From contig CAMTWK010000005.1 of NCBI GenBank assembly GCA_947085425.1, positions 1 through 45,554 on the forward strand: a stretch of 45,554 bases of DNA. The letters are read 5' to 3'. Within the stretch, counting starts at the first letter, position 1, and the number at the start of each line of letters is the position of its first letter. The translations under genes were made by a program, and so were the position numbers. Shown piece by piece: positions 8,329-16,461 of this stretch. This stretch comes from UKL13-2 sp947085425. Lineage in GTDB: Bacteria; Pseudomonadota; Gammaproteobacteria; Burkholderiales; Usitatibacteraceae. The notes beneath the pieces are model-generated. The model worked only from the letters and a program-made list of their open reading frames with translations, had not been told where the DNA came from and did not search any database.

Positions 8329-8382
8329 TCAGACCGAAACGAGTCTGACGGGTGGAGAACGGCGGGTGGAGAACGGCGGGTG
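8329..8382. repeat. Hairpin plus 14-bp tandem repeat between porin and frdA
   Basis: A perfect six-base stem (8329-8334 with 8343-8348) is followed by two full copies and a partial third of a 14-bp unit, CGGGTGGAGAACGG (8349-8362, 8363-8376, 8377-8382). It may be the weak end of the cytochrome operon; no T-run follows. Copy number could vary between strains. Confidence 0.6.
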
Positions 8383-8448
8383 CCTTCGACGCACCGTTGG
8401 CATGCCTTTTTAATCGGCCTGACACGTTTATAGACGGGATCTGACCGA

Positions 8449-10248
8449 ATGGAAGTCTTGCAAGCGGATGTGGTGATTATTGGTGCAGGTGGTGCCGGTT
8501 TGCGGGCGGCAATTGCAGTAGCCGAAGCCGATCCAACGCTCACCATTGCGTTAATCTCAAAAGTGTATCCCATGCGCAGCCATACGGTTGCCGCCGAGGG
8601 CGGCTCGGCCGGGGTGGTGCAATCACACGATAGCCTGGAGCATCATTTTCACGACACGGTGTCCGGCGGTGATTGGCTGTGTGAGCAGGACGTGGTCGAT
8701 TATTTTGTCGCCCATTGCACCGAAGAAATGGTGCAATTGGAACACTGGGGCTGTCCATGGAGTCGCAAACCAGACGGGCACATCAATGTGCGTGCGTTTG
8801 GCGGTATGAAAATAGAACGAACCTGGTTCGCGGCCGACAAAACCGGCTTTCATATGCTGCACACGCTGTTTCAGACCTCGATTAAATATCCGTCGATCAA
8901 ACGCCTGGATGAACATTTTTGTGTGGAGCTGCTGGTTGAGGATGGGCGCGCTCAGGGCGCGGTAACGATTGAAATTGCCACCGGCGAATTCACAATGGTG
9001 CAAGCCAAGTCGGTCATTATCGCCACCGGTGGGGCGGGACGGGTGTTTCGGGACAATACCAACGGCGGCATTGTTACCGGCGACGGCATGGCGTTGGCCT
9101 ACCGACACGGCGTGCCGCTGCGTGATATGGAATTCGTGCAATACCATCCGACTTGTATGCCCGGTACCGGGCTGTTGTTTACCGAGGCGTGTCGCGGCGA
9201 GGGCGGCTTCTTGTTGAACAAGGATGGTTATCGCTACCTGCAAGACTATGGGCTTGGTCCGGCGCAACCCACGCCGGTCAACAAGGCCATGGAATTAGGG
9301 CCGCGTGATCGACTGAGTCAGGCGTTTTGGTATGAGCAACAAAAAGGCCGAACCATCGACGGTCCGCACGGCGCGGTGGTGCATCTCGACTTGCGGCACC
9401 TTGGCGAAAAAAAGTTGCGCGAACGCTTGCCACAAATCTATGAGCTCGCCGAACAGTTCCTCGGCGTCGACCCGGCCAAGGCCCCGATCCCGGTGCGACC
9501 GGCGGTGCATTACACGATGGGGGGCATCACGGTGGATGGCAAATGTGCGACGTCGCTGCCCGGCTTGTTTGCGGTCGGTGAATGCTCGAGTGTCGGTATT
9601 CATGGCGCCAACCGGCTCGGGTCCAATTCGCTTGCCGAACTTTGTGTGTTTGGCAAAGTGGCGGGAGAACAGGCGGCGAGGTTTGCCAAATCAGTGCCGA
9701 CCGGCAATTCAGCATTGCTGTACAAACAGGCCATGGTTGCCGAGCAACGCGCCTTAAATATCGTCGGCAGCAGCCAAGGCACCGAACGTATTGCCAGCAT
9801 GCGCCGGGAGATGGCCGCAAGCATGGAGTCCGGTTGCGGAATTTTTCGACTGGGTGACGAGATGCAACATACCTGTGACAAGATTGCCGAATTGCGTCAT
9901 CGCTTCAAGAAGGTGAAGGTTGACGACAAGTCACGCGTGTTTAATTTCGAGTGGCTGCTGGCCATCGAACTCGGTTATCAACTCGAGGTGGCCCAAGCGA
10001 TTGCTGTTTCGGCGTTGCATCGCAAGGAGTCGCGTGGTGCCCATCAGCGCTTGGACGGGTTTAACGAGCGCGACGACGTCAATTATCTGAAACACTCGTT
10101 GGCAACATTTGCCGGTGACCGGCCACCGCTGATGACCTACGGTGACGTCAACATTACCCGTTCACAACCGGCAGTGCGTGCCTATGGTGCGGCGGGTGCC
10201 CGCGCCGATGCAGCCAAACTTCCGACCGCTGCAGAAAGGCCGATATGA
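8449..10248 (+). CDS. frdA: Fumarate reductase flavoprotein subunit
   Basis: A 599-aa FAD-binding catalytic subunit of the quinol:fumarate reductase / succinate dehydrogenase family. The dinucleotide fold GAGGAG is at 12-17, the histidine for covalent FAD attachment is H45 in RSHTVAAEGG, the active-site region HPTCMPGTGLL lies near 233, TEACRGEGG near 245, and GANRLGSNSLAEL near 385. It reduces fumarate to succinate on the cytoplasmic face. The operon is A-B-C-D with two separate small membrane anchors, the E. coli-type frd order. frdB starts inside its stop codon (ATGA). The presence of rquA downstream supports a fumarate-reducing direction with rhodoquinol as donor, although SDH function cannot be ruled out. 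Confidence 0.93.
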   Translation: MEVLQADVVIIGAGGAGLRAAIAVAEADPTLTIALISKVYPMRSHTVAAEGGSAGVVQSHDSLEHHFHDTVSGGDWLCEQDVVDYFVAHCTEEMVQLEHWGCPWSRKPDGHINVRAFGGMKIERTWFAADKTGFHMLHTLFQTSIKYPSIKRLDEHFCVELLVEDGRAQGAVTIEIATGEFTMVQAKSVIIATGGAGRVFRDNTNGGIVTGDGMALAYRHGVPLRDMEFVQYHPTCMPGTGLLFTEACRGEGGFLLNKDGYRYLQDYGLGPAQPTPVNKAMELGPRDRLSQAFWYEQQKGRTIDGPHGAVVHLDLRHLGEKKLRERLPQIYELAEQFLGVDPAKAPIPVRPAVHYTMGGITVDGKCATSLPGLFAVGECSSVGIHGANRLGSNSLAELCVFGKVAGEQAARFAKSVPTGNSALLYKQAMVAEQRALNIVGSSQGTERIASMRREMAASMESGCGIFRLGDEMQHTCDKIAELRHRFKKVKVDDKSRVFNFEWLLAIELGYQLEVAQAIAVSALHRKESRGAHQRLDGFNERDDVNYLKHSLATFAGDRPPLMTYGDVNITRSQPAVRAYGAAGARADAAKLPTAAERPI

Positions 10249-11015
10249 CCGCCGCAGCAAAACTCATTACGATCAACGTATTACGTTATCGGCCTGAAGA
10301 GGATTCCGAGCCGGTGTGGCAGGCCTACCAGGTGCCGTTTACGGAGGACATGTCGGTGCTGCAGGGCTTGCAGTACATCAAGGACGAGCTCGATGGCACA
10401 CTCTCCTACCGCTGGTCGTGTCGTATGGCCATTTGTGGCAGTTGCGGCATGATGGTTGATGGCGTTCCCCAGCTCGCCTGCAAAACTTTCCTGCGCGATT
10501 ATTTCCCGGCAGCGGTGAAGATCGAGGCGCTGGCACATTTTCCAATCGAGCGTGATCTGGTCATCGATATGCGTGACTTCATCACCAAGCTGGAAAGTAT
10601 CAAGCCTTTTATTGTTGCCGAAACGCCGCGCGAATTGAGTTCCGGTGAATATTTACAAACACCGGCAGAGTTGCAGCGATATGAGCAATTCAGTGACTGT
10701 ATCAACTGTTTGCTGTGTTACGCCGCCTGTCCGCAATATGGTTTGAATACAAAATTTATCGGTCCAGGTGCGATGGCGTTGCTTCACCGTTACAACATGG
10801 ATTCGCGTGATGCCGGTAAAGACCAACGCATGTCGCTGGTTCACGCCGAAGAAGGCGTTTTTAATTGCACCGCAGTCGGTTATTGTTCCGAAGTCTGCCC
10901 GAAAAAAGTTGACCCGGCGAACGCGGTCAACATCAATAAAACGGAAAGTGCCAAGGACTATTTTTTGCGTTGGTTGCCGTTTGTCGGGCCCAAGGGATCA
11001 CGGGGGGACAAATGA
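10245..11015 (+). CDS. frdB: Fumarate reductase iron-sulfur subunit
   Basis: A 256-aa electron-transfer subunit with three clusters visible. C59, C64, C67 and C79 bind [2Fe-2S] in the N-terminal ferredoxin domain. C152, C155, C158 and C162 bind [4Fe-4S]. C208, C214 and C218 bind [3Fe-4S], with valine/glycine rather than a fourth cysteine, as usual in this family. Length matches FrdB (about 240-260 aa). It overlaps frdA by four bases at the start and frdC by four at the end, so the subunits are translationally coupled. It carries electrons from the quinol site at the membrane anchors to FAD in FrdA. Confidence 0.93.
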   Translation: MTAAAKLITINVLRYRPEEDSEPVWQAYQVPFTEDMSVLQGLQYIKDELDGTLSYRWSCRMAICGSCGMMVDGVPQLACKTFLRDYFPAAVKIEALAHFPIERDLVIDMRDFITKLESIKPFIVAETPRELSSGEYLQTPAELQRYEQFSDCINCLLCYAACPQYGLNTKFIGPGAMALLHRYNMDSRDAGKDQRMSLVHAEEGVFNCTAVGYCSEVCPKKVDPANAVNINKTESAKDYFLRWLPFVGPKGSRGDK

Positions 11016-11410
11016 GCGCGCGCCGACCGTATAAACGACCTATGGCGGGTTGGTGGCGGCGTAATCCGTTTTTTGTCGAATATATGGTGCATGAGGCCAC
11101 GGCGATATTTGTCGCCCTGTACGCACTGATACTGTTGGTGAGTGTGGTGCAACTTGCCACCGGTGAGGCTGCGTGGAGTCAGTGGGTTGCCATTTTGCGC
11201 AGCCCGGGCATGGTCATTCTGCACGGTGCTATTTTGATTGCGCTTTTGTACCACGCCTGGACTTGGTTCAACATCATGCCACGTACCTTGCCTCCCATCA
11301 TGCTTGGTGGCAATCGGGTTCGTGCCAAAACGATCACCACAGTTGGGCTGGTGACGGCGCTGATCAGCAGTCTGATGGTATTTGCCTTAATAGATTGGCT
11401 GGGCAAATGA
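11012..11410 (+). CDS. frdC: Fumarate reductase membrane anchor C
   Basis: A 132-aa membrane protein with three hydrophobic helices (about residues 30-50, 65-85 and 105-128). The N-terminal RRPYKRPMAGWWRRNPFFVEYMVHE-type region is typical of FrdC. Histidine H26 near the first helix and the YHAWTWFNIMP segment between helices 2 and 3 are of the kind that form the quinol site. The start at 11012 is fixed by the ATGA overlap with frdB; a longer reading exists but would run back through frdB. With FrdD it fixes FrdAB to the cytoplasmic membrane and oxidises quinol. Confidence 0.88.
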   Translation: MSARRPYKRPMAGWWRRNPFFVEYMVHEATAIFVALYALILLVSVVQLATGEAAWSQWVAILRSPGMVILHGAILIALLYHAWTWFNIMPRTLPPIMLGGNRVRAKTITTVGLVTALISSLMVFALIDWLGK

Positions 11411-11763
11411 AACGATCCAACGCACCAATTTTTTGGGGATTGTTTGGTGCCGGCGGCATGTTGTCCGCACTCATCGGACCGATGTTGGTTTTTATCACCG
11501 GTATTGCCTTGCCGCTGGGCTGGCTGTTGCCGCGTGAATTATTGAGCTATGCCAGCGTGTTGACCTTCGCACAGCATTGGCTGGGAAAGGGAATTCTATT
11601 TTTCGTTATCAGTCTGTTTTTTTGGCACAGCGCCCATCGCATTTTTCACACCCTGCATGATGTCGGAATTCACGCCGGGCTGTTGGCCAGGTTGATTTGT
11701 TACGGGCTCGCCATGGCAGGCACCCTGATCGCGCTGGTGGTATTGCTGCTGATTGGCTTTTGA
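11407..11763 (+). CDS. frdD: Fumarate reductase membrane anchor D
   Basis: A 118-aa membrane protein with three hydrophobic helices and the FrdD-like start MKRSNAPIFWGLFGAGGML. Histidines in the second half (FFWHSAHRIFHTLHD, about 73-85) lie at the membrane surface, as in the family. It overlaps frdC by ATGA at 11407-11410, completing four subunits joined by three identical overlaps. Together with FrdC it forms the quinol-oxidising domain. Whether the site is adapted to rhodoquinone cannot be read by eye. Confidence 0.88.
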   Translation: MKRSNAPIFWGLFGAGGMLSALIGPMLVFITGIALPLGWLLPRELLSYASVLTFAQHWLGKGILFFVISLFFWHSAHRIFHTLHDVGIHAGLLARLICYGLAMAGTLIALVVLLLIGF

Positions 11764-11811
11764 ACAGAAAAACATGGTTTTTTGAACGGCAAAACATGGT
11801 TTTTGAACGGC
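11761..11811. repeat. Imperfect 22-bp tandem repeat between frdD and rquA
   Basis: The motif TGAAC(A/G)G-AAAACATGGTTTT appears twice in a row and its beginning a third time (TTGAACGGCC). The first copy includes the frdD stop codon. It looks like a small duplication in a 105-base gap. No terminator is seen, so rquA may be read through from frd. Confidence 0.5.
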
Positions 11812-11868
11812 CGACGATATGAAATTATTTGCAATACCCATCGAGCAATTTATGAAAGGTAAAAAACC

Positions 11869-12582
11869 ATGACTGTTGCCGTCGATACCGTGGAGGTTGA
11901 ATCCGCGCCGATCAATCAAGTGCCTGTTTACCTGCAAGAGACCTATTGGTGGGCATACGTTCATCCTCATGCGATCTGGTTGTTTGAGCGGCAATGGCTG
12001 GTGAATGCAATCTTGTTTGGCAATTTCGCCCGCTTACGCGATGCGGCGCTGGATGCACTCGGCGCATCGGTGTCTGGGCGCACGTTGCAGGTGGCGTGTG
12101 TGTACGGCGATTTTTCACCCCGCCTGGCCAAACGGATTGGCGCGGGCGGATCACTCGACGTGGTGGATGTACTGCCATTACAACTGCAGAATCTGCGCAA
12201 AAAACTCACCGACGACATGCCGGTCACATCTTATCTACGCGACGCCGCGGCGCTTGGTTTTGCCGACGGGTCATATGACCAGTGCGTCGTGTTTTTTCTG
12301 CTGCATGAACAACCAGAGGCGGTGCGCCGACGCACCCTGAGTGAAGCGCTGCGTGTGACCCGACCGGGCGGCAGGGTGGTGCTGGTTGATTATCATTTGC
12401 CGGGACGTCTGCACCCGCTGCGTTATTTGTTTCGGCCGGTGCTGCGATGGCTCGAGCCGTTTGCGCTTGATTTATGGGAGCACGATATAACCCGCTGGTT
12501 GCCCGAACATATTCAGAAAACTCAGATTCGTAAACAAACCAGCTTTGGCGGGCTCTATCAGCAATTGGTGATCACCGTTTAG
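11869..12582 (+). CDS. rquA: Rhodoquinone biosynthesis methyltransferase-like enzyme RquA
   Basis: A 237-aa class I SAM-dependent methyltransferase-fold protein. Its N-terminus has the RquA hallmark YWWAYVHP at 26-33 followed by FERQWLVN at 39-46 and GNFARLRDAAL at 51-61. The SAM loop is VACVYGDFS (75-83) instead of the usual glycine-rich loop, which separates RquA from UbiE/COQ5. RquA is established as the enzyme that turns ubiquinone into rhodoquinone, exchanging a methoxy for an amino group. Rhodoquinone has a lower potential and feeds electrons to fumarate reductase, whose four genes lie immediately upstream on the same strand. AAAGG sits about seven bases before the ATG. Confidence in family is high from the diagnostic motifs. 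Confidence 0.9.
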   Translation: MTVAVDTVEVESAPINQVPVYLQETYWWAYVHPHAIWLFERQWLVNAILFGNFARLRDAALDALGASVSGRTLQVACVYGDFSPRLAKRIGAGGSLDVVDVLPLQLQNLRKKLTDDMPVTSYLRDAAALGFADGSYDQCVVFFLLHEQPEAVRRRTLSEALRVTRPGGRVVLVDYHLPGRLHPLRYLFRPVLRWLEPFALDLWEHDITRWLPEHIQKTQIRKQTSFGGLYQQLVITV

Positions 12583-12610
12583 TCAATTCCCCTCGCCGCA
12601 ATACTTTTGG

Positions 12611-13882
12611 CTAGCTACGGACCGCCAGCCGCCACAGTGACGTGACTTCCGCGGCACGGGCGGCGTGTAACGGGTCGGTGGCATCACTCACACGCGGGTG
12701 GGTGGGGCGCACATCATGGCGCTCGAGTACCACCAGGCCAGCATCGGCAATCCAACTCAATAATTCTTCACGCGAACGCAAGCCGAGATGTTCGGCAATA
12801 TCAGAAATGATCAGCCAGCCTTCACCATCAGCGGTCAAATGGGCCGCGAGTCCGGCCAAAAACCCGCGCAACATGCGACTGTCTGGATCGTAAATGGCAC
12901 CTTCCAGCGGTGAACTCGGTCTGGCTGGAATCCAAGGCGGATTACAGACGATCAATGGTGCTTGTCCTTCCGGAAACAGATCCGCTTCAATCACTTGCAC
13001 ACGCGGCGCAATTTTAAACTTGCGCATATTTTCGTTGGCACAAATGATGGCGCGACGATCCATGTCGGTGGCGATGATGCGCGCCACGCCACGTTTGGCC
13101 AGCACTGCCGCCAACACACCGGTGCCGGTGCCAATGTCAAAAGCCAACGGTAACGCTCCGGATGGATCAGCGGCCGATTTTGGCAGTGGCACGTTGGCCA
13201 CCAAGTCGACGTATTCATTGCGCACCGGCGCAAACACGCCGTAGTGCGGGTGAATATTTTCACCAAGTGCGGCCACCGGCACCCCTTTTTTGCGCCACTC
13301 GTGGGCGCCGATCAGGCCGAGAATTTCGCGCATGGCAACCACCGAGTCGCCGCTATGGCCGTCTTTTCCGGGTAAACCGTAGGCCTCAATACAGGCGCGT
13401 TGCAAATCAGGCGCCCGGCGCAGTAATACCGTGTAGTCACCCGCCATGGGCAATAACAACATGCCCAGAGTGCGGGCGCGTTGGGACTGCGCCAGCCGGT
13501 GCAAATTAAATGCTTCGGTCGGTGCGGCGGGTGTGGGTGCAGAGGCGGGCGCGGCCACTGTCTTGGCGTCCACGTTTGCAGTCTTGTCGTCTTTAACCTT
13601 GCTTCTGGCGGCATTGGCCGCTTTCGGCGGACGGCGGGCATTGCGTGCCTTTTCATCGGCGCGGCGGCCCATGGCCAATAACATTTGCCGGGCGTTTTGA
13701 AAGTCGCCGCGCCATAACATCGCGGTGCCTTCACACGCCAATCGATAGGCGGTATCGGCCGACATTTGTTCGTCCGCCACCACCACGCGTTTGTGTGGGG
13801 CAATGCCACTTTCAGAGCGCCAGCGCGCGGAACCGGCCATGCCGTTGGGTTCAGACCAGCGAATAATCGGGAAGGCGCTCAC
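12611..13882 (-). CDS. Class I SAM-dependent methyltransferase (PrmA/HemK/RlmG-like) with a low-complexity linker
   Basis: About 423 aa. The C-terminal half holds the SAM loop FDIGTGTGVLAA near residue 225 and NPPW near 290, the signature of methyltransferases that modify nitrogen of glutamine or bases (HemK, RlmG, RsmC group). The N-terminal half is a poorly conserved domain joined by a lysine/alanine/proline-rich linker (around residues 80-125). The target is not known. The start is uncertain: GTG at 13882 is used here, a TTG at 13912 adds ten residues, and neither has a good ribosome binding site. It converges with rquA with only 28 bases between stops and no clear terminator. Confidence 0.75.
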   Translation of the reverse strand: MSAFPIIRWSEPNGMAGSARWRSESGIAPHKRVVVADEQMSADTAYRLACEGTAMLWRGDFQNARQMLLAMGRRADEKARNARRPPKAANAARSKVKDDKTANVDAKTVAAPASAPTPAAPTEAFNLHRLAQSQRARTLGMLLLPMAGDYTVLLRRAPDLQRACIEAYGLPGKDGHSGDSVVAMREILGLIGAHEWRKKGVPVAALGENIHPHYGVFAPVRNEYVDLVANVPLPKSAADPSGALPLAFDIGTGTGVLAAVLAKRGVARIIATDMDRRAIICANENMRKFKIAPRVQVIEADLFPEGQAPLIVCNPPWIPARPSSPLEGAIYDPDSRMLRGFLAGLAAHLTADGEGWLIISDIAEHLGLRSREELLSWIADAGLVVLERHDVRPTHPRVSDATDPLHAARAAEVTSLWRLAVRS

Positions 13883-14211
13883 GCTTGCCCCCGCAGTGTT
13901 GCAGAGGAACAAAATGTAGGAAAATTGTCGAAATGGCCAAATAAAAAACGAAAAGATGGGTTACCAATCACATGCGGAGTCCGGAAAATTTAATGTATGA
14001 CAGCATACGCGTAACCATCCGTGGTTCGACGATTGCCACAAAATAGATATTTTATTGCTGCAGTTGTCATGGGGGAACGATCGAATACCGGCTCCCCTAA
14101 ACGCCATGGGAAACAAATAAATCCTGCTAAGCCCGTGATTTAGCGTGGTTTTTTGCGCTGCACAATGCTAAAATTCCAGATTGTCTTTTTCGAATGCCGG
14201 ATCTCATTATC
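13883..14211. promoter_or_regulatory. Divergent gap with probable typA promoter
   Basis: This 329-base gap separates two divergent genes. The best promoter towards typA is TGGTTT (14146-14151) and TAAAAT (14169-14174) with 17 bases between, placing the start near 14181 and leaving a short leader. The rest is AT-rich at 13920-14070 and holds no gene or hairpin that I can support. Confidence 0.45.
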
Positions 14212-16023
14212 ATGCCACGCGCCCTCAGAAATATCGCCATCATTGCCCACGTTGACCACGGTAAAACCACCCTGGTTGACAAACTGCTTCATCAAGCCGG
14301 CTCCTTTGCCGCGCATCAGCACATTGCTGAACGTGTGATGGATTCGAACGACCTTGAAAAAGAGCGCGGCATCACCATTTTGGCAAAAAATACCGCAGTC
14401 GATTACGAAGGTGTGCACATCAATATTGTCGATACACCTGGTCACGCGGATTTTGGCGGCGAAGTGGAGCGGGTATTGTCGATGGTCGATGGTGTATTGC
14501 TGCTGGTCGATGCCGTAGAAGGGCCGATGCCACAAACCCGATTTGTCACCAAAAAAGCACTCGCGCTGGGTCTCAAGCCGATTGTGGTGATCAACAAAAT
14601 CGACCGTGACGGTGCCCGTCCGGATTGGGTGGTGAATCACACATTCGACTTGATGGACAAGCTGGGTGCAACCGAAGAGCAGCTCGATTTTCCAGTGGTG
14701 TATGCATCGGCATTAAATGGTTGGGCGACCACCGATTTGTCGCAAAAACCAAACGATATGCGCGCCTTGTTTGAAACCGTGCTGAAACACGTGCCCGAGC
14801 CGGTCGGCAATCCTGAAGAACCATTGCAATTACAAATTTCGGCGTTGGATTATTCGACCTATGTGGGTCGGATCGGCGTCGGTCGTGTTCGTCGCGGCAA
14901 GATTAAAGCCGCACAGGATGTCATGTTGATGGCCAACGGCACCCAGAAAAAAGCCCGCGTGAATTTGGTGCAGGGTTTCCAGGGGCTAAACAAAGTTGAA
15001 TTGGATGTCGCTGAAGCCGGCGAAATTGTCTTGATCACCGGTATTGAAGATCTGTCGATCGGTTGCACCATTGCCGACATCGAAAAGCCGGAAGCGTTGC
15101 CGACCATGGGTGTTGACGAGCCAACCTTGACCATGAACTTCATGGTGAATAGCTCACCTCTCGCCGGGCAAGAAGGCAAATTTGTCACCAGCCGCCAAAT
15201 TCGTGAGCGCCTCGACAAGGAGTTGTTGGTCAACGTCGCGTTAAAAGTCGAAGAAACCGCCGACACCGACGTGTTCCGAGTTTCCGGTCGCGGCGAATTG
15301 CACCTGACCATTTTGCTCGAGACCATGCGCCGTGAAGGCTTTGAGTTGGCGGTTGGCAAACCAATGGTGGTTTACAAAGAAATTGACGGCGTCAAATGCG
15401 AGCCGATTGAAATGCTCACCGTTGACGTCGAAGATACCCATCAAGGCGCGGTCATGGAAGCACTGGGTGCGCGTAAAGCCGACCTGGTCGACATGGTGCC
15501 GGATGGTCGTGGTCGTGTGCGTTTGGATTATCGTATTCCGGCACGTGGATTGATCGGTTTCCAAACCGACTTCATGAACATGACGCGTGGAACCGGCTTA
15601 AAAAGCAACGTGTTTGACGAATATTCCCCGTTGCGCGGCGAAATTGCCGGGCGTCGCAACGGCGTGTTGATCTCTGCTGAGAAGGGCGACGCGGTTGCAT
15701 ATGCGCTGTGGAAATTGCAGGACCGCGGCCGCATGATTGTTTCGCCGGGCGACCGCCTGTACGAAGGCATGGTGATTGGCCTGCACAGCCGCGACAACGA
15801 TCTGGTGGTCAATCCGATCAAGGGCAAACAGCTGACCAACGTGCGCTCGTCGGGTACCGATGAAGCGGTGGCGCTGGTGCCGCCGATTCAGATCACGCTG
15901 GAGTCCGCCATCGAAATGATAGAGGACGACGAGTTGGTTGAAATCACACCGAAGACCATTCGTATTCGCAAACGATTCCTGCTGGAGCATGAGCGTAAAA
16001 AGGCATCGCGCGAAGCAGCCTGA
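14212..16023 (+). CDS. typA: Ribosome-binding translational GTPase TypA/BipA
   Basis: A 603-aa GTPase (family length about 600-615). The P-loop AHVDHGKT is at residues 12-19, switch I carries ERGITI, DTPGHADFGGE is the switch II motif, and NKIDRDGA the base-specificity motif. EF-G-like domains III and V and the BipA-specific C-terminal domain follow to the end. It binds the ribosome during stress and low temperature and assists 50S assembly. The start at 14212 is preferred because the family begins at M-x-RALRNIAII; an ATG 18 bases upstream is possible. It is a single-gene unit ended by a strong terminator. Confidence 0.95.
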   Translation: MPRALRNIAIIAHVDHGKTTLVDKLLHQAGSFAAHQHIAERVMDSNDLEKERGITILAKNTAVDYEGVHINIVDTPGHADFGGEVERVLSMVDGVLLLVDAVEGPMPQTRFVTKKALALGLKPIVVINKIDRDGARPDWVVNHTFDLMDKLGATEEQLDFPVVYASALNGWATTDLSQKPNDMRALFETVLKHVPEPVGNPEEPLQLQISALDYSTYVGRIGVGRVRRGKIKAAQDVMLMANGTQKKARVNLVQGFQGLNKVELDVAEAGEIVLITGIEDLSIGCTIADIEKPEALPTMGVDEPTLTMNFMVNSSPLAGQEGKFVTSRQIRERLDKELLVNVALKVEETADTDVFRVSGRGELHLTILLETMRREGFELAVGKPMVVYKEIDGVKCEPIEMLTVDVEDTHQGAVMEALGARKADLVDMVPDGRGRVRLDYRIPARGLIGFQTDFMNMTRGTGLKSNVFDEYSPLRGEIAGRRNGVLISAEKGDAVAYALWKLQDRGRMIVSPGDRLYEGMVIGLHSRDNDLVVNPIKGKQLTNVRSSGTDEAVALVPPIQITLESAIEMIEDDELVEITPKTIRIRKRFLLEHERKKASREAA

Positions 16024-16045
16024 TTGCTCTCACAAATCAGCATTC

Positions 16046-16079
16046 AAAAAAAATAGCCCCGTTATGGGGCTATTTTTTT
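16046..16079 (+). terminator. Rho-independent terminator of typA
   Basis: The stem AAAATAGCCCC / GGGGCTATTTT with a five-base loop (GTTAT) is followed by a run of seven T. It lies 23 bases after the typA stop codon. Confidence 0.9.
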
Positions 16080-16156
16080 CCAAAAAATTAATTTGAATTT
16101 GAAACTTCAATAAACGCGGGCATTTTCAGACAGTTCTGCTCGAAACTGCCCGGCAG

Positions 16157-16404
16157 TTAACCTGCATATTTCACGGGGACGCACTCGAGAGTGGGTGGAT
16201 GGGCGTGTGATTTTTCGCTCGACTGACCGAGTAATATCGAGATATTACGAGGGAAGAGAGCGGAAAAGCGCATGTTTTGAGGCCCGCTATCGAGTGCGTA
16301 GGTTATCAACCTTACGAGGTACAGTTTGGATTCGCAGAATTTATAGGTCGCCAAGAATGAAAAACGTAGGTAAGGCGGGCCGACCTGTGAAATATGCAGG
16401 CTAA
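16157..16404 (+). mobile_element. 248-bp MITE-like element with 18-bp terminal inverted repeats
   Basis: The ends are TTAACCTGCATATTTCAC (16157-16174) and the reverse complement of TTAGCCTGCATATTTCAC (16387-16404), 17 of 18 bases matching. An internal palindrome GTAATATC-GA-GATATTAC lies at 16231-16248. The right half recurs at 1-139. No transposase reading frame is inside; reading frames on both strands simply run out through the terminal repeats. Immediately left of it is a perfect hairpin, AACTGCC-C-GGCAGTT (16144-16158). This is best explained as a non-autonomous transposable element. I see no clear target-site duplication, and I do not assign an IS family. Confidence 0.75.
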
Positions 16405-16411
16405 GGAGTTT

Positions 16412-16452
16412 GGCAAAAAATACAAAAGCCGCGTGATCAACCACGCAGCTTT
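16412..16452 (-). terminator. Terminator of the S9 peptidase gene
   Basis: On the minus strand an 11-bp stem (16442-16452 with 16425-16435, one mismatch, loop of six) is followed by TTGTATTTTTTG. It lies ten bases after the peptidase stop codon. Confidence 0.8.
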
Positions 16453-16461
16453 GTTGTTTCT

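Noticed and set aside
8623..9267. 214-codon frame antisense to frdA
   Set aside because: Antisense shadow of a conserved gene with complete FAD and active-site motifs.
11869..12582. UbiE/COQ5-type quinone methyltransferase
   Set aside because: The SAM loop is VACVYGDFS rather than the glycine-rich UbiE form, and the N-terminal YWWAYVHP block is specific to RquA.
16157..16444. Reading frames of 69-95 codons on both strands across the short element
   Set aside because: Both run out through the terminal inverted repeats and end with the same residues for that reason alone; no transposase motif or ribosome binding site.
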